Assembly (NCBI GenBank): GCA_035506575.1
Contig: DATJPD010000230.1
Location: 1 to 64,000, forward strand
Direction: 5' to 3'
Length of the DNA: 64,000 nt
DNA from: DATJPD01 sp035506575
GTDB lineage: Bacteria > Pseudomonadota > Alphaproteobacteria > CACIAM-22H2
This document shows, piece after piece, positions 25,707 through 33,703 of this stretch. Every line of letters starts with the position of its first letter. The first letter of the stretch is position 1. The notes beneath the pieces are model-generated. The model saw nothing but the letters and a program-made list of their open reading frames with translations. It did not search any database and had not been told where the DNA came from. A program made the position numbers and the translations under genes.

Positions 25707-25731
25707 CAAAACGGCGCCCGTTGGGCGCCGT
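25707..25731 (-). terminator. Intrinsic terminator of the rpsF-rpsR-DUF2232-rplI operon
   Basis: Arms ACGGCGCCC (25711-25719) and GGGCGCCGT (25723-25731) form a nine-base perfect stem with a three-base loop. On the minus strand it is followed by TTTTGCTGTG. It lies 27 bases after the rplI stop, an ideal place for a terminator. Confidence 0.8.
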
Positions 25732-25757
25732 TCCATGGCTGCGATTGCAACCGCCGC

Positions 25758-26396
25758 TTATTCGGCGTCTTCAGCCTTCGCCTTCTTTGCCTTGGCCTTT
25801 TTCTTCTTCGGCTCGGCCGGTGCCTCGGCCTCGGCGGCCGCGGGCTCCGGCTCGGCGGCCGGGGCGGCAGCCGCCGCCTCGGCTGCGGCTTCGGCCTCTG
25901 CGGTCGCGGGCGCGCCCGCCGCCTTGCCGGCCGCCTGCATCGCGGCCTCTTCCTCGCTCGGGGCCACGTTGAGCGTGACCGAGACCGTCACCTCCGGGTG
26001 CAGCGCCACGCGCGTCTTGTGCAGCCCCAGGGTCTTGATCGGTACGTCGAGCATGATCTGCCGGCGGTCCACCGTGAATCCGGCGGCGGTGATCGCGGTT
26101 GCGATGTCGCGCGTGGTCACCGAGCCGTAGAGCTGGCCGAACTCGCCCGCCTGGCGGATGATGATCACCGAGATACCGTCGAGCTTGGACGACACCTTCT
26201 CGGCGTCCTGGCGGCGGGTGAGGTTCTGGGCCTCGAGCTGCGCGCGCTGTTTCTCGAAGTACTCGCGGTTCTCCTTGGTGGCGCGCAGGGCCTTTTTCTG
26301 CGGCAGGAGATAATTGCGCGCGAAGCCCGGCTTGACCTTCACGACGTCGCCCATCTGGCCGAGCCGTTCGATGCGTTCCAACAGAATGACGTCCAT
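25758..26396 (-). CDS. rplI: Ribosomal protein bL9
   Basis: A 212-residue large-subunit protein. The N-terminal domain MDVILLERIERLGQMGDVVKVKPGFARNYLLP is diagnostic, and the C-terminal rRNA-binding domain ends near residue 148. A low-complexity extension of about 60 residues follows, first Ala/Glu/Pro-rich, then lysine-rich (PKKKKAKAKKAKA). Standard bL9 is about 150 residues. The start has a near-perfect AGGAGGA. It overlaps nothing; DUF2232 ends 10 bases upstream. Confidence 0.97.
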   Translation of the reverse strand: MDVILLERIERLGQMGDVVKVKPGFARNYLLPQKKALRATKENREYFEKQRAQLEAQNLTRRQDAEKVSSKLDGISVIIIRQAGEFGQLYGSVTTRDIATAITAAGFTVDRRQIMLDVPIKTLGLHKTRVALHPEVTVSVTLNVAPSEEEAAMQAAGKAAGAPATAEAEAAAEAAAAAPAAEPEPAAAEAEAPAEPKKKKAKAKKAKAEDAE

Positions 26397-26406
26397 CTGA
26401 TCCTCC

Positions 26407-27336
26407 TCAGGTACGAGGGCCGCCGGCGGCGCGGCGGCGCAAATTGAGCCACGGTTCGGCCAGGCCAAGCAGCATGGCGATGATCAACGGCCAACCGAAG
26501 ACAAACATGAAGGCATAGGCGGCACCCAGGAGCGGGCCGCGATGCGGCGAGGTCCGGAGCAGCGCGTGCATGACCCCGAGCCCGGCCAGCGCATAGGCGA
26601 GTGCTAGGATGACAGCGAGGTTCGTGCCGACGAACGCGGCGTGCCCGGGCATGAATGCGCCGGCCAGCGCGATCGCGAACGCGCCGCGCAGCCATCCGGG
26701 CAGGTCGATGTCGGCCATGGCCGGGCTGGGGCGGAAATTGCGGCCGAAGCGCGCGAGCAGCCCTTGAGCGAGCACGGCGTTGGCGAGGATCATGGTGAGC
26801 CACGATGCGATCACGATGCCCGGGAAGACACGTGCCAGCGCCGTCGCCATCGCTGCGAGCGAGTCCGCATCGACGTCGTTGCCGATAAAGGCGCGGACGC
26901 CGTCGCCGATCACGCGCCCGAGCACGCCCTCGGCCCCGCCCGGCTCACCTAGCAGGAGCGTGTAGAAGGCGAAAAACGCGGCCACGCCAAGGCCGGCCAG
27001 GGCGGTGATCAACGCGCCGGCCGACAGCCACTCGACCCCGCCCTCGGGCGACGGTCGGTTCAGCTGGGCAAGAACGGTCATCAGGACGGCCGGCAGGGCG
27101 TTGATCAGGAAATACGCGCCGGCGAAGGTGAACCCGCCGGCGAGCGCCAAACCCGCCACCGCCACCAGGCCCGCGAATGCGGCACCCGTGGCGCCTACCC
27201 ACAGCCCGACCAGGAACAGCGGCAGCTGCGCCAGGTAGGCGAAGATGAGGGCGCCGAACGAGCCGGTGAGGAGTGTCGCGTGGAACACGGCACTCAGCGC
27301 ACCGGCACCCGCGGCGGCGAGTGCGAAACTGGGCAT
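26407..27336 (-). CDS. DUF2232 family membrane protein
   Basis: A 309-residue polytopic membrane protein with about eight hydrophobic helices. Its place between rpsR and rplI is the usual site of DUF2232 proteins in alphaproteobacteria. The C-terminal part (MHALLRTSPHRGPLLGAAYAFMFVFGWP) is typical. Function is not established. It begins 30 bases after rpsR and ends 10 bases before rplI, so it is transcribed with the ribosomal genes. Confidence 0.85.
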   Translation of the reverse strand: MPSFALAAAGAGALSAVFHATLLTGSFGALIFAYLAQLPLFLVGLWVGATGAAFAGLVAVAGLALAGGFTFAGAYFLINALPAVLMTVLAQLNRPSPEGGVEWLSAGALITALAGLGVAAFFAFYTLLLGEPGGAEGVLGRVIGDGVRAFIGNDVDADSLAAMATALARVFPGIVIASWLTMILANAVLAQGLLARFGRNFRPSPAMADIDLPGWLRGAFAIALAGAFMPGHAAFVGTNLAVILALAYALAGLGVMHALLRTSPHRGPLLGAAYAFMFVFGWPLIIAMLLGLAEPWLNLRRRAAGGPRT

Positions 27337-27366
27337 GGCGATGACGGTTGCCTGAGGCGGCCCGCT

Positions 27367-27621
27367 TCAGCTCACGACGTAGGGCAACAGGCCGAGGAAG
27401 CGCGCGCGCTTGATGGCCTGCGCGAGCTCGCGCTGCTTCTTCGCCGAGACCGCGGTGATGCGCGACGGCACGATCTTGCCGCGCTCGGAGATGAAGCGCT
27501 GCAGGAGGCGCACGTCCTTGTAGTCGATCTTCGGCGCATTGGGGCCGGAGAACGGGCAGGTCTTGCGGCGGCGGAAAAACGGCCGGCGTGCGGCCATGCC
27601 GCCCTGTGCCGTGGCACTCAT
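27367..27621 (-). CDS. rpsR: Ribosomal protein bS18
   Basis: An 84-residue small-subunit protein that pairs with bS6 on the platform. The family core is IDYKDVRLLQRFISERGKIVPSRITAVSAKKQRELAQAIKRARFLGLLPY, given here in part as landmark; the N-terminus FFRRRKTCPFSG is typical. Its ATG overlaps the rpsF stop by four bases. Confidence 0.98.
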   Translation of the reverse strand: MSATAQGGMAARRPFFRRRKTCPFSGPNAPKIDYKDVRLLQRFISERGKIVPSRITAVSAKKQRELAQAIKRARFLGLLPYVVS

Positions 27622-28049
27622 GGCTGGGCTCCTTCGCTGGGCATTGCGTCGCGCGGGCCGTCGTCGCGGCGGCGCGGAGGTCCGCGGTCACGGTCGCCGA
27701 AGCGGTCACCGCGCTCGCCGCGGTCGTCGCGCTTCTGCAGGATCGCCGATGGGCCCTCTTCGAGCTCGTCGACCTTGATGGTGAGGAACCGGATCACATC
27801 CTCGTTGAGACCCATCTGCCGCTCGACTTCCTGGATGGCGGCCGGCGGGGCGTCCACGTTCATGAGGATGTAGTGGCCCTTGCGGTTCTTGCGGATGCGG
27901 AAGGCGAGGTTGCGCAGGCCCCAGGACTCGCGCTTCTTCACGTCGCCGCCCTTCTCCTTGATGATCGCGGTGAACTGGTCGGCCAGGGCGTCGACCTGGG
28001 CCTGGGACAAATCCTGACGCGCAATGAACACGTTCTCGTAGAACGGCAT
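27618..28049 (-). CDS. rpsF: Ribosomal protein bS6
   Basis: A 143-residue small-subunit protein, first gene of the rpsF-rpsR-DUF2232-rplI operon. MPFYENVFIARQDLSQ and the beta strand GHYILMNVDAPP identify the family. After about residue 108 there is a disordered tail rich in Arg, Asp, Gly and Pro (DRFGDRDRGPPRRRDDG), longer than in many bS6. A probable promoter lies about 160 bases upstream, leaving a structured leader. Confidence 0.98.
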   Translation of the reverse strand: MPFYENVFIARQDLSQAQVDALADQFTAIIKEKGGDVKKRESWGLRNLAFRIRKNRKGHYILMNVDAPPAAIQEVERQMGLNEDVIRFLTIKVDELEEGPSAILQKRDDRGERGDRFGDRDRGPPRRRDDGPRDAMPSEGAQP

Positions 28050-28117
28050 CGACTGGTCTCCTCATGGCTAATACCCAGACCGGCGCCATCCTCGGGTCAT
28101 CCGACGGGCGGGGCCGC

Positions 28118-28192
28118 TGGGCCAAGCCGGCCCATTGATCTCGAGACAAGACCGCAGACCGGCAAGGAGGCGGCCGGATGTCTCCCGGCCGC
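28118..28192 (-). promoter_or_regulatory. Structured leader of the rpsF operon
   Basis: Two stem-loops fall between the predicted promoter and rpsF. One has arms GCGGCCGG (28170-28177) and CCGGCCGC (28185-28192), eight pairs; the other has TGGGCC (28118-28123) and GGCCCA (28129-28134). Many bacteria autoregulate rpsF-rpsR through an mRNA leader that binds the bS6:bS18 pair, so these could be that element. The conserved bases of the known motif could not be confirmed by eye. The rest of the 362-base gap up to fabD holds the two promoters described separately. Confidence 0.35.
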
Positions 28193-28205
28193 TGCGAAGG
28201 GCGCG

Positions 28206-28233
28206 ACTATACACCGAACCCGCTGGGGCGCAA
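28206..28233 (-). promoter_or_regulatory. Probable promoter of the rpsF operon
   Basis: On the minus strand TTGCGC (28228-28233), 16 bases, then TATAGT (28206-28211) form a good sigma-70-type promoter directed at rpsF. The start of transcription would be near 28199, giving a leader of about 150 bases. Confidence 0.55.
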
Positions 28234-28358
28234 GCGTTAGCGAACCGGTACATCGGGCGGGGCCGTGCGGCAGAAAACGGCTCTAATCTGCTGATCCTGC
28301 TCGCTTAGTCTCGCGCTTTAAAAGTAAGATCTGAAGACGCGGCGGCGGCCGCGCCGCT

Positions 28359-28386
28359 TGACAGGCCGCGAGCCGGCGCGTACGTG
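28359..28386 (+). promoter_or_regulatory. Possible promoter of fabD
   Basis: A perfect TTGACA -35 (28359-28364) is followed after 16 bases by TACGTG (28381-28386), a weak -10. It lies 26 bases before the fabD start and divergent from the rpsF promoter. Confidence 0.4.
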
Positions 28387-28411
28387 AGCCGACCTTTGTG
28401 ACGAATCCGAG

Positions 28412-29365
28412 ATGAGCCGAGCATTCATATTTCCCGGCCAGGGTTCCCAGGCCGTTGGCATGGGGCGCGAACTGGCCGCTGCTTTTCCGGCGGCCCGACT
28501 GGTCTTCGAAGAGATCGACGAGACGCTGAAGCAGAAGCTCTCGAAGCTGATGTTCGAAGGGCCGGAGGCCGAGCTCACCCTCACGGCCAACGCCCAGCCG
28601 GCCTTGATGGCCGTCAGCATGGCGGTCGTGCGCGTGCTGGAGACCGAGGCCAAGCTCGATATCGGGACCGCGGTGGCGTTCGTGGCCGGGCATTCGCTCG
28701 GCGAATATTCGGCGCTCGCGGCGGCGCGCACGTTTTCACTGGCCGATGCGGCGCGGCTTCTGCGCCTGCGCGGCGACGCCATGCAGAAGGCGGTGCCGGT
28801 CGGCGACGGCGCGATGGCGGCCGTGCTCGGCCTCGACGCGGATGCGGTGCAGGCGATGGCGGCGGAGGCGACAAAGGCGCCCGACGGGACCACCGAAATC
28901 TGCCAGGTGGCGAACGACAACGCGCCGGGCCAGGTGGTGGTGAGCGGCGCCAAGGCCGCGGTGGCGCGCGCGGTCGACATCGCCAAGGCCAAGGGCAAGC
29001 GGGCGATTCCGCTGCCGGTGAGCGCTCCGTTCCATTGCGCCATGATGAAGCCGGCGGCGGATGCGATGGCCGAAGCGCTGTCCCGCACCACGATGGCGCC
29101 GCCGCGCGTGCCGTTGGTCGCGAACGTCACGGCGCAGGCGGTGAGCGATCCGCTCACCATCAAGGATCTCCTCGTGCAGCAGGTCACGGCGCTGGTGCGC
29201 TGGCGCGAGAGCTGCCTGTATATGAAGGGGCGCGGCGTCGATACCGTGGTCGAGCTGGGGGCCGGCAAGGTCCTGACCGGCCTCGCCAAGCGCATCGATT
29301 CCGAGCTCGCCGGGGTGAGCGTAAACACGCCGGCCGATATCGACGCATTCATGAAGACGCTCTGA
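28412..29365 (+). CDS. fabD: Malonyl-CoA:ACP transacylase
   Basis: A 317-residue enzyme that loads malonyl groups onto ACP for fatty acid synthesis. FIFPGQGSQAVGMGREL at the start, the catalytic serine in AGHSLGEYSALAA (about residue 95) and PVSAPFHCAMMKPAAD with the catalytic histidine identify it. First of a fabD-fabG-acpP-fabF set; fabG starts one base after the stop codon. Confidence 0.97.
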   Translation: MSRAFIFPGQGSQAVGMGRELAAAFPAARLVFEEIDETLKQKLSKLMFEGPEAELTLTANAQPALMAVSMAVVRVLETEAKLDIGTAVAFVAGHSLGEYSALAAARTFSLADAARLLRLRGDAMQKAVPVGDGAMAAVLGLDADAVQAMAAEATKAPDGTTEICQVANDNAPGQVVVSGAKAAVARAVDIAKAKGKRAIPLPVSAPFHCAMMKPAADAMAEALSRTTMAPPRVPLVANVTAQAVSDPLTIKDLLVQQVTALVRWRESCLYMKGRGVDTVVELGAGKVLTGLAKRIDSELAGVSVNTPADIDAFMKTL

Positions 29366-29366
29366 C

Positions 29367-30104
29367 ATGTTCGACCTCTCCGGCAAATGCGCGCTCGTCA
29401 CCGGTGCCTCGGGCGGCATCGGTGGTGCCATCGCCGTGTCGCTGGCAGGGCAGGGGGCCCGCGTAGCCCTGTCGGGCACGCGCCTCGAGGCGCTGCAGCA
29501 GATGGCGGCGACGATCGGCGACAAGGCGGTCGTCGTGGCCGGCGATCTCGCCGACGCGGCGGCGACCGAAGGGCTGATCAAGGAGGCCGAGGCCAAGCTC
29601 GGCCAGGTCGACATCCTGGTTAACAACGCGGGCCTGACACGCGACGGGCTCGCCGTGCGCATGAAGGACGAGGACTGGCAGAAGGTTCTCGATGTCAACC
29701 TGACCGCGGGCTTCCGCCTGGCGCGCGCGGCCCTGCGCGGCATGATGAAGCGCCGCTGGGGCCGCATCATCGGCATCACCTCGGTCGTGGGCGTCACCGG
29801 GAATGCCGGGCAGGCCAATTATGCCGCCGCCAAGGCGGGCATGATCGGGATGTCGAAGGCGCTGGCCGCCGAGGTCGCCTCGCGCGGCATCACGGTGAAC
29901 TGCGTGGCGCCTGGCTTCATTACTACGCCGATGACCGCCGGGCTGCCGGACGAGGTGAAGGCGAAAGCGACCGCTGCCATCCCGGCCGGGCAGTTCGGAA
30001 CCGGTGCCGACGTGGCCGCCGCGGTGGTGTATCTGGCAAGCGCCGAGGCCGCCTATGTGACCGGCCAGACGCTGCATGTGAACGGGGGCATGGCGATGAT
30101 CTGA
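29367..30104 (+). CDS. fabG: 3-oxoacyl-ACP reductase
   Basis: A 245-residue SDR that reduces beta-ketoacyl-ACP with NADPH. TGASGGIGG is the nucleotide motif, NNAG ends strand 4, Ser in GITSVVGVTGNAGQ and YAAAK (Tyr-Lys) form the active site, and the end YVTGQTLHVNGGMAMI is typical of FabG. Its position directly after fabD and before acpP separates it from the other SDRs in the window. Confidence 0.96.
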   Translation: MFDLSGKCALVTGASGGIGGAIAVSLAGQGARVALSGTRLEALQQMAATIGDKAVVVAGDLADAAATEGLIKEAEAKLGQVDILVNNAGLTRDGLAVRMKDEDWQKVLDVNLTAGFRLARAALRGMMKRRWGRIIGITSVVGVTGNAGQANYAAAKAGMIGMSKALAAEVASRGITVNCVAPGFITTPMTAGLPDEVKAKATAAIPAGQFGTGADVAAAVVYLASAEAAYVTGQTLHVNGGMAMI

Positions 30105-30147
30105 TCCCCGGACGGGCCGGGAAGGGGCTTGCCCACCGCCCGGAGGG

Positions 30148-30175
30148 TTGCTACTCATGCGGCGACAATTATGCT
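30148..30175 (+). promoter_or_regulatory. Probable promoter of acpP
   Basis: TTGCTA (30148-30153), 16 bases, then TATGCT (30170-30175). It lies in the 173-base gap between fabG and acpP and would give a leader of about 95 bases. A separate strong promoter is expected for this abundant protein. Confidence 0.45.
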
Positions 30176-30277
30176 AACAGACGGCGGCTTCATCCGCGGC
30201 ACCCGGGCCGATCGACCCGTGGCTGAGCGGAGCCCAAGAAGCAACAAATTCGGAAATCCAGCGGAAAGGTTTTTCAG

Positions 30278-30511
30278 ATGAGCAGCGTCGCAGAACGCGT
30301 GAAGAAAATCGTGGTCGAGCACCTCGGGGTCGACGAGGCGAAGGTGACCGAGAACGCGAGCTTCGTGGACGATCTCGGCGCGGACAGTCTGGACACGGTC
30401 GAGCTGGTGATGGCGTTCGAGGAGGAGTTCGGGTGCGAGATCCCGGACGACGCCGCGGAGAAGATCACGACCGTGAAGGACGCGATCACGTTCATCGAAT
30501 CGCGCAAGTAA
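30278..30511 (+). CDS. acpP: Acyl carrier protein
   Basis: A 77-residue acidic protein that carries growing fatty acyl chains on 4'-phosphopantetheine. The attachment serine is in GADSLDTVELVMAFEEEF. The start is fixed by MSSVAERVKKIVVEHLGV, the usual length of bacterial ACP. It lies between fabG and fabF. Confidence 0.98.
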   Translation: MSSVAERVKKIVVEHLGVDEAKVTENASFVDDLGADSLDTVELVMAFEEEFGCEIPDDAAEKITTVKDAITFIESRK

Positions 30512-30556
30512 CGCGCAAGCGACGCGACCCGGCGGGTCGATGATCGGAACTTCACC

Positions 30557-31822
30557 ATGACTCGACGGGTGGTCGTCACCGGGCTTGGAATGGTCACGCC
30601 GCTGGCGTGCGGTGTCGAGCCGACATGGAAGAAGCTGGTGGCCGGCGAATCGGGCCTGCGCGCCATCCAGTCGTTCGACGTCTCGGACCTGCCGTGCAAG
30701 ATCGGCGGTCAGGTTCCGCGTGGCGAGACGTCGTCGGGGTTGTTCAACGCCGACGACTGGGTGCCGCCCAAGGACCAGCGCAAGATGGACGAGTTCATCA
30801 TCTTCGCGATGACCGCGGGCTCGCAGGCGGTCGAGGACTCGGGCTGGAAACCGCAGAGCGACGAGGAGCGCGACCGCACCGGCGTGCTGATCGGCTCGGG
30901 CATCGGCGGGCTCAAGACCATCCACGACACCTCGATCATCTTGGCCGAAAAAGGGCCGCGCCGGGTCAGCCCGTTCTTCATCCCCTCGGCGCTGATCAAC
31001 CTCGCCTCGGGCCAGCTGTCGATCAAATACGGCTTCCGCGGTCCGAACCATTCGGTCGTGACCGCGTGCTCGACCGGCGCGCATGCGATCGGCGACGCCA
31101 CCCGCCTCATCCAGCTCGGCGACGCCGACGTGATGGTGGCCGGCGGTGCCGAGGCGGCGATCTGCCGGCTGGGCATGGCGGGATTTGCCGCGGCCCGGGC
31201 GCTGTCGACCAATTTCAACGACACGCCGGAGCGCGGGTCGCGGCCGTGGGACAAGGACCGCGACGGCTTCGTCATGGGCGAAGGCTCGGGTGCCGTCGTC
31301 CTCGAGGAGTACGAGCACGCGAAGAAGCGCGGCGCGAAGATCTACGCCGAGATCGTGGGCTACGGGCTGTCGGGCGATGCTCACCACATCACGGCACCGG
31401 CCGAGGACGGCAACGGCGGCTTCCGGTCGATGCGCGCGGCCTTGCGCAGCGCCAAGCTCAATGCCGAGGACATCGATTACGTGAATGCGCACGGGACGTC
31501 CACGCCGCTCGGCGACGAGATCGAGCTGGGTGCCGTCAAGCGCCTGTTCGGCGATCACGCCTACAAGCTGTCGATGTCGTCGACCAAGTCGTCGATCGGA
31601 CATCTCCTGGGGGCGGCGGGCAGCGTCGAGGCGATCTTCTGCATCCTCGCCATCCGCGACCAGGTGGCGCCGCCCACCCGTAACCTCGACAATCCATCGG
31701 AAGGCTGCGACATCGATCTGGTCCCGCACCAAGCCAAGCGCCGGAAGATCCGCCACGCCCTGTCCAATTCGTTCGGCTTCGGCGGCACGAATGCGAGCCT
31801 CGTGATCTCCGCGGTCAACTGA
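30557..31822 (+). CDS. fabF: 3-oxoacyl-ACP synthase II
   Basis: A 421-residue elongating condensing enzyme. The catalytic Cys lies in VTACSTGAHAI, and the two histidines in NAHGTSTPLGD and STKSSIGHLLGAAG. The end ALSNSFGFGGTNASLV is typical of FabF. It follows acpP by 45 bases and is followed by mltG 28 bases on, an arrangement common in alphaproteobacteria. Confidence 0.97.
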   Translation: MTRRVVVTGLGMVTPLACGVEPTWKKLVAGESGLRAIQSFDVSDLPCKIGGQVPRGETSSGLFNADDWVPPKDQRKMDEFIIFAMTAGSQAVEDSGWKPQSDEERDRTGVLIGSGIGGLKTIHDTSIILAEKGPRRVSPFFIPSALINLASGQLSIKYGFRGPNHSVVTACSTGAHAIGDATRLIQLGDADVMVAGGAEAAICRLGMAGFAAARALSTNFNDTPERGSRPWDKDRDGFVMGEGSGAVVLEEYEHAKKRGAKIYAEIVGYGLSGDAHHITAPAEDGNGGFRSMRAALRSAKLNAEDIDYVNAHGTSTPLGDEIELGAVKRLFGDHAYKLSMSSTKSSIGHLLGAAGSVEAIFCILAIRDQVAPPTRNLDNPSEGCDIDLVPHQAKRRKIRHALSNSFGFGGTNASLVISAVN

Positions 31823-31850
31823 CGCAACCAACGACGAAAGGCGCCTCCCG

Positions 31851-32840
31851 ATGCAGGCTGGCGGCCTCCGGTCCTTCCTGCTCACCGGCGTTGCGCTGGT
31901 CTTCGTCGTATCGGTCGTCATTCTGATCGGCTGGATCCGCTACACGAACCCGGGACCGCTCACCGAGTCGCGCACCGTCATCATTCCGCGCGGCTCGGGT
32001 GTCGACGACATCGCCCACCAGCTCTGGCAGGCCGGAATCCTGGGCGATCCCTATTCCTTCATCCTCGGTGTGCGCATCGACGGAAATGCGCCGCGTCTGC
32101 GCTCGGGCGAGTACGCATTCGCGGCACGGATCACGCCGCGCGACGTGGCCGGCGAGCTGGCGACCGGCCGCACGGTGATCCGCCGGCTCACGGTGCCGGA
32201 AGGTCTCACCACCGCTCAGGTGCTGGCGCTCATCCAGACCGCCGAGGGGCTCGAAGGCGAGATCGGCCCGACGCCCGCCGAAGGCGCCTTGCTGCCGCAG
32301 ACGTTCTTCTACACGTGGGGGGACTCACGTCGACAGGTGGTCCTGCGCGCCGAGCGCGCGATGAGCGAGACGCTGGCCCAGCTATGGGCCAACCGCGCGT
32401 CCAAGCTCCCCCTGCGCACGCCCGAAGAGGCGGTGATCCTCGCCTCGATCGTGGAGAAGGAGACCGCGTTGGCCACCGAGCGGCCGCATGTCGCGGGCGT
32501 GTTCCTCAACCGGCTCAGGCAGAATATGCGGCTGCAGGCCGACCCCACGGTCATCTACGGGCTGACGCACGGCCAGGGGCCGCTCGACCGGCCGCTGACG
32601 CACGTCGACCTCGAGTCCTCCAGCCGCTGGAACACCTACACGATCGACGGCCTGCCGCCGACGCCGATCGACAATCCCGGTCGCGCCTCGCTGGAAGCCG
32701 TGCTGCAGCCGGCGGATACCGACGACCTCTATTTCGTGTCCGACGGAGCGGGCCGCCACGTCTTCGCGAAAACCCTGGCCGAGCACAACCGCAACGTGGC
32801 GCGTCTTCGCGAGGCGGAGCATGCCCGCGCGCCGAATTAG
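31851..32840 (+). CDS. mltG: Endolytic transglycosylase MltG
   Basis: A 329-residue enzyme with one N-terminal membrane helix (FLLTGVALVFVVSVVILIGWI) that cuts nascent glycan strands and sets their length. The catalytic glutamate is in ILASIVEKETALATERPHVAG, followed by VFLNRLRQNMRLQADPTVIYGL, both diagnostic. A LysM-like segment precedes the catalytic domain. It ends nine bases before a convergent SDR gene. Confidence 0.95.
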   Translation: MQAGGLRSFLLTGVALVFVVSVVILIGWIRYTNPGPLTESRTVIIPRGSGVDDIAHQLWQAGILGDPYSFILGVRIDGNAPRLRSGEYAFAARITPRDVAGELATGRTVIRRLTVPEGLTTAQVLALIQTAEGLEGEIGPTPAEGALLPQTFFYTWGDSRRQVVLRAERAMSETLAQLWANRASKLPLRTPEEAVILASIVEKETALATERPHVAGVFLNRLRQNMRLQADPTVIYGLTHGQGPLDRPLTHVDLESSSRWNTYTIDGLPPTPIDNPGRASLEAVLQPADTDDLYFVSDGAGRHVFAKTLAEHNRNVARLREAEHARAPN

Positions 32841-32849
32841 CGGCGCCGG

Positions 32850-33611
32850 TCAGAGTTTCCGCGGTGCCATGCGCAGCAGTGCATCGCTCAGCGCGGTCGG
32901 CTGGCTCTGGAGCAGCCAGGAGAGCGCGTACATCGGCCACGGAAAGGCGATGCGCCCGCGGTTGCGCGCAAGCCCGCGGACGATGATCCGGGCGGCGCGC
33001 TCGGCGGTCATCAGGAACGGCATCGGGAACTGGTTGACCTGCGTCATCCGGGTGTCGACGAAGCCCGGGCAGATGACAGAGACCTCGACCCCCTTGCGCG
33101 CGAGCTCGACCCTGAGGCCCTCGCCCCACACGCGCGCCCACGCCTTGGTCGCGCAGTAGGTGGGGGCGCCCGGGAAGCCGCGGAACGACGCGAGCGAGGA
33201 CATGAGCGCGATCTGGCCGCGTCCGCGCGCGGCCAGCGCCGGAAGCAGCGGCGTCACCGTGTTCACCACGCCATGGACGTTGACCGCGATGATGTTGTCC
33301 ACCTGTTCGGGCGATTCCTCGCCGCGGCCGGTACCGCCGGACACGCCGGCATTGGCGATGACGAGGTCGAGCGCATGCGACCGGTCCATTTCGAGCAGCC
33401 AGGCTTCGAGCTCCGGGGCCAGGGCCACGTCGAGCGCCGTCTCGGTCACCGCCGCGCCCTGCGCCCGGCAGGCTGCGCCGACTTGTGCGACCCGCTCCGC
33501 GTTGCGGCCGACCAGCGCCAGGAAGACGCCCGGCCGGGCATACGCGCGCGCCAGCGCCTCGCCGAGGCCGCTCGACGCGCCGGTAATAAGGATGCTGCGC
33601 GGGTCGCGCAC
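32850..33611 (-). CDS. Short-chain dehydrogenase/reductase
   Basis: A 253-residue SDR with TGASSGLGE, NAG, the catalytic Ser in ALMSSLASFRGFPG and YCATK as the Tyr-Lys pair. The last 40 residues (GRIAFPWPMYALSWLLQSQP) are hydrophobic, possibly membrane-associated, as in DltE-type or CDP-glucose-like short SDRs of unknown substrate. The start is GTG at 33611. It is inserted between mltG and yicC, which are usually adjacent, and points the opposite way. Confidence 0.85.
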   Translation of the reverse strand: MRDPRSILITGASSGLGEALARAYARPGVFLALVGRNAERVAQVGAACRAQGAAVTETALDVALAPELEAWLLEMDRSHALDLVIANAGVSGGTGRGEESPEQVDNIIAVNVHGVVNTVTPLLPALAARGRGQIALMSSLASFRGFPGAPTYCATKAWARVWGEGLRVELARKGVEVSVICPGFVDTRMTQVNQFPMPFLMTAERAARIIVRGLARNRGRIAFPWPMYALSWLLQSQPTALSDALLRMAPRKL

Positions 33612-33626
33612 GCGTCACCGTCGTCG

Positions 33627-33655
33627 TTGTTCGACTGGGTTTGTGCCCTTATAGT
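33627..33655 (+). promoter_or_regulatory. Probable promoter of yicC-gmk
   Basis: TTGTTC (33627-33632), 17 bases, then TATAGT (33650-33655). It lies in the divergent gap between the SDR gene and yicC, about 50 bases ahead of the yicC start. Confidence 0.55.
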
Positions 33656-33703
33656 ATCGACGAGGGCGGCCTCGCACTAGATGTTGCGAACCGAGAGGTC
33701 AGG

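Noticed and set aside
30155..31921. Minus-strand open frame of about 590 codons opposite acpP and fabF
   Set aside because: Covers two certain genes in antisense; composition is typical of a GC-rich shadow.
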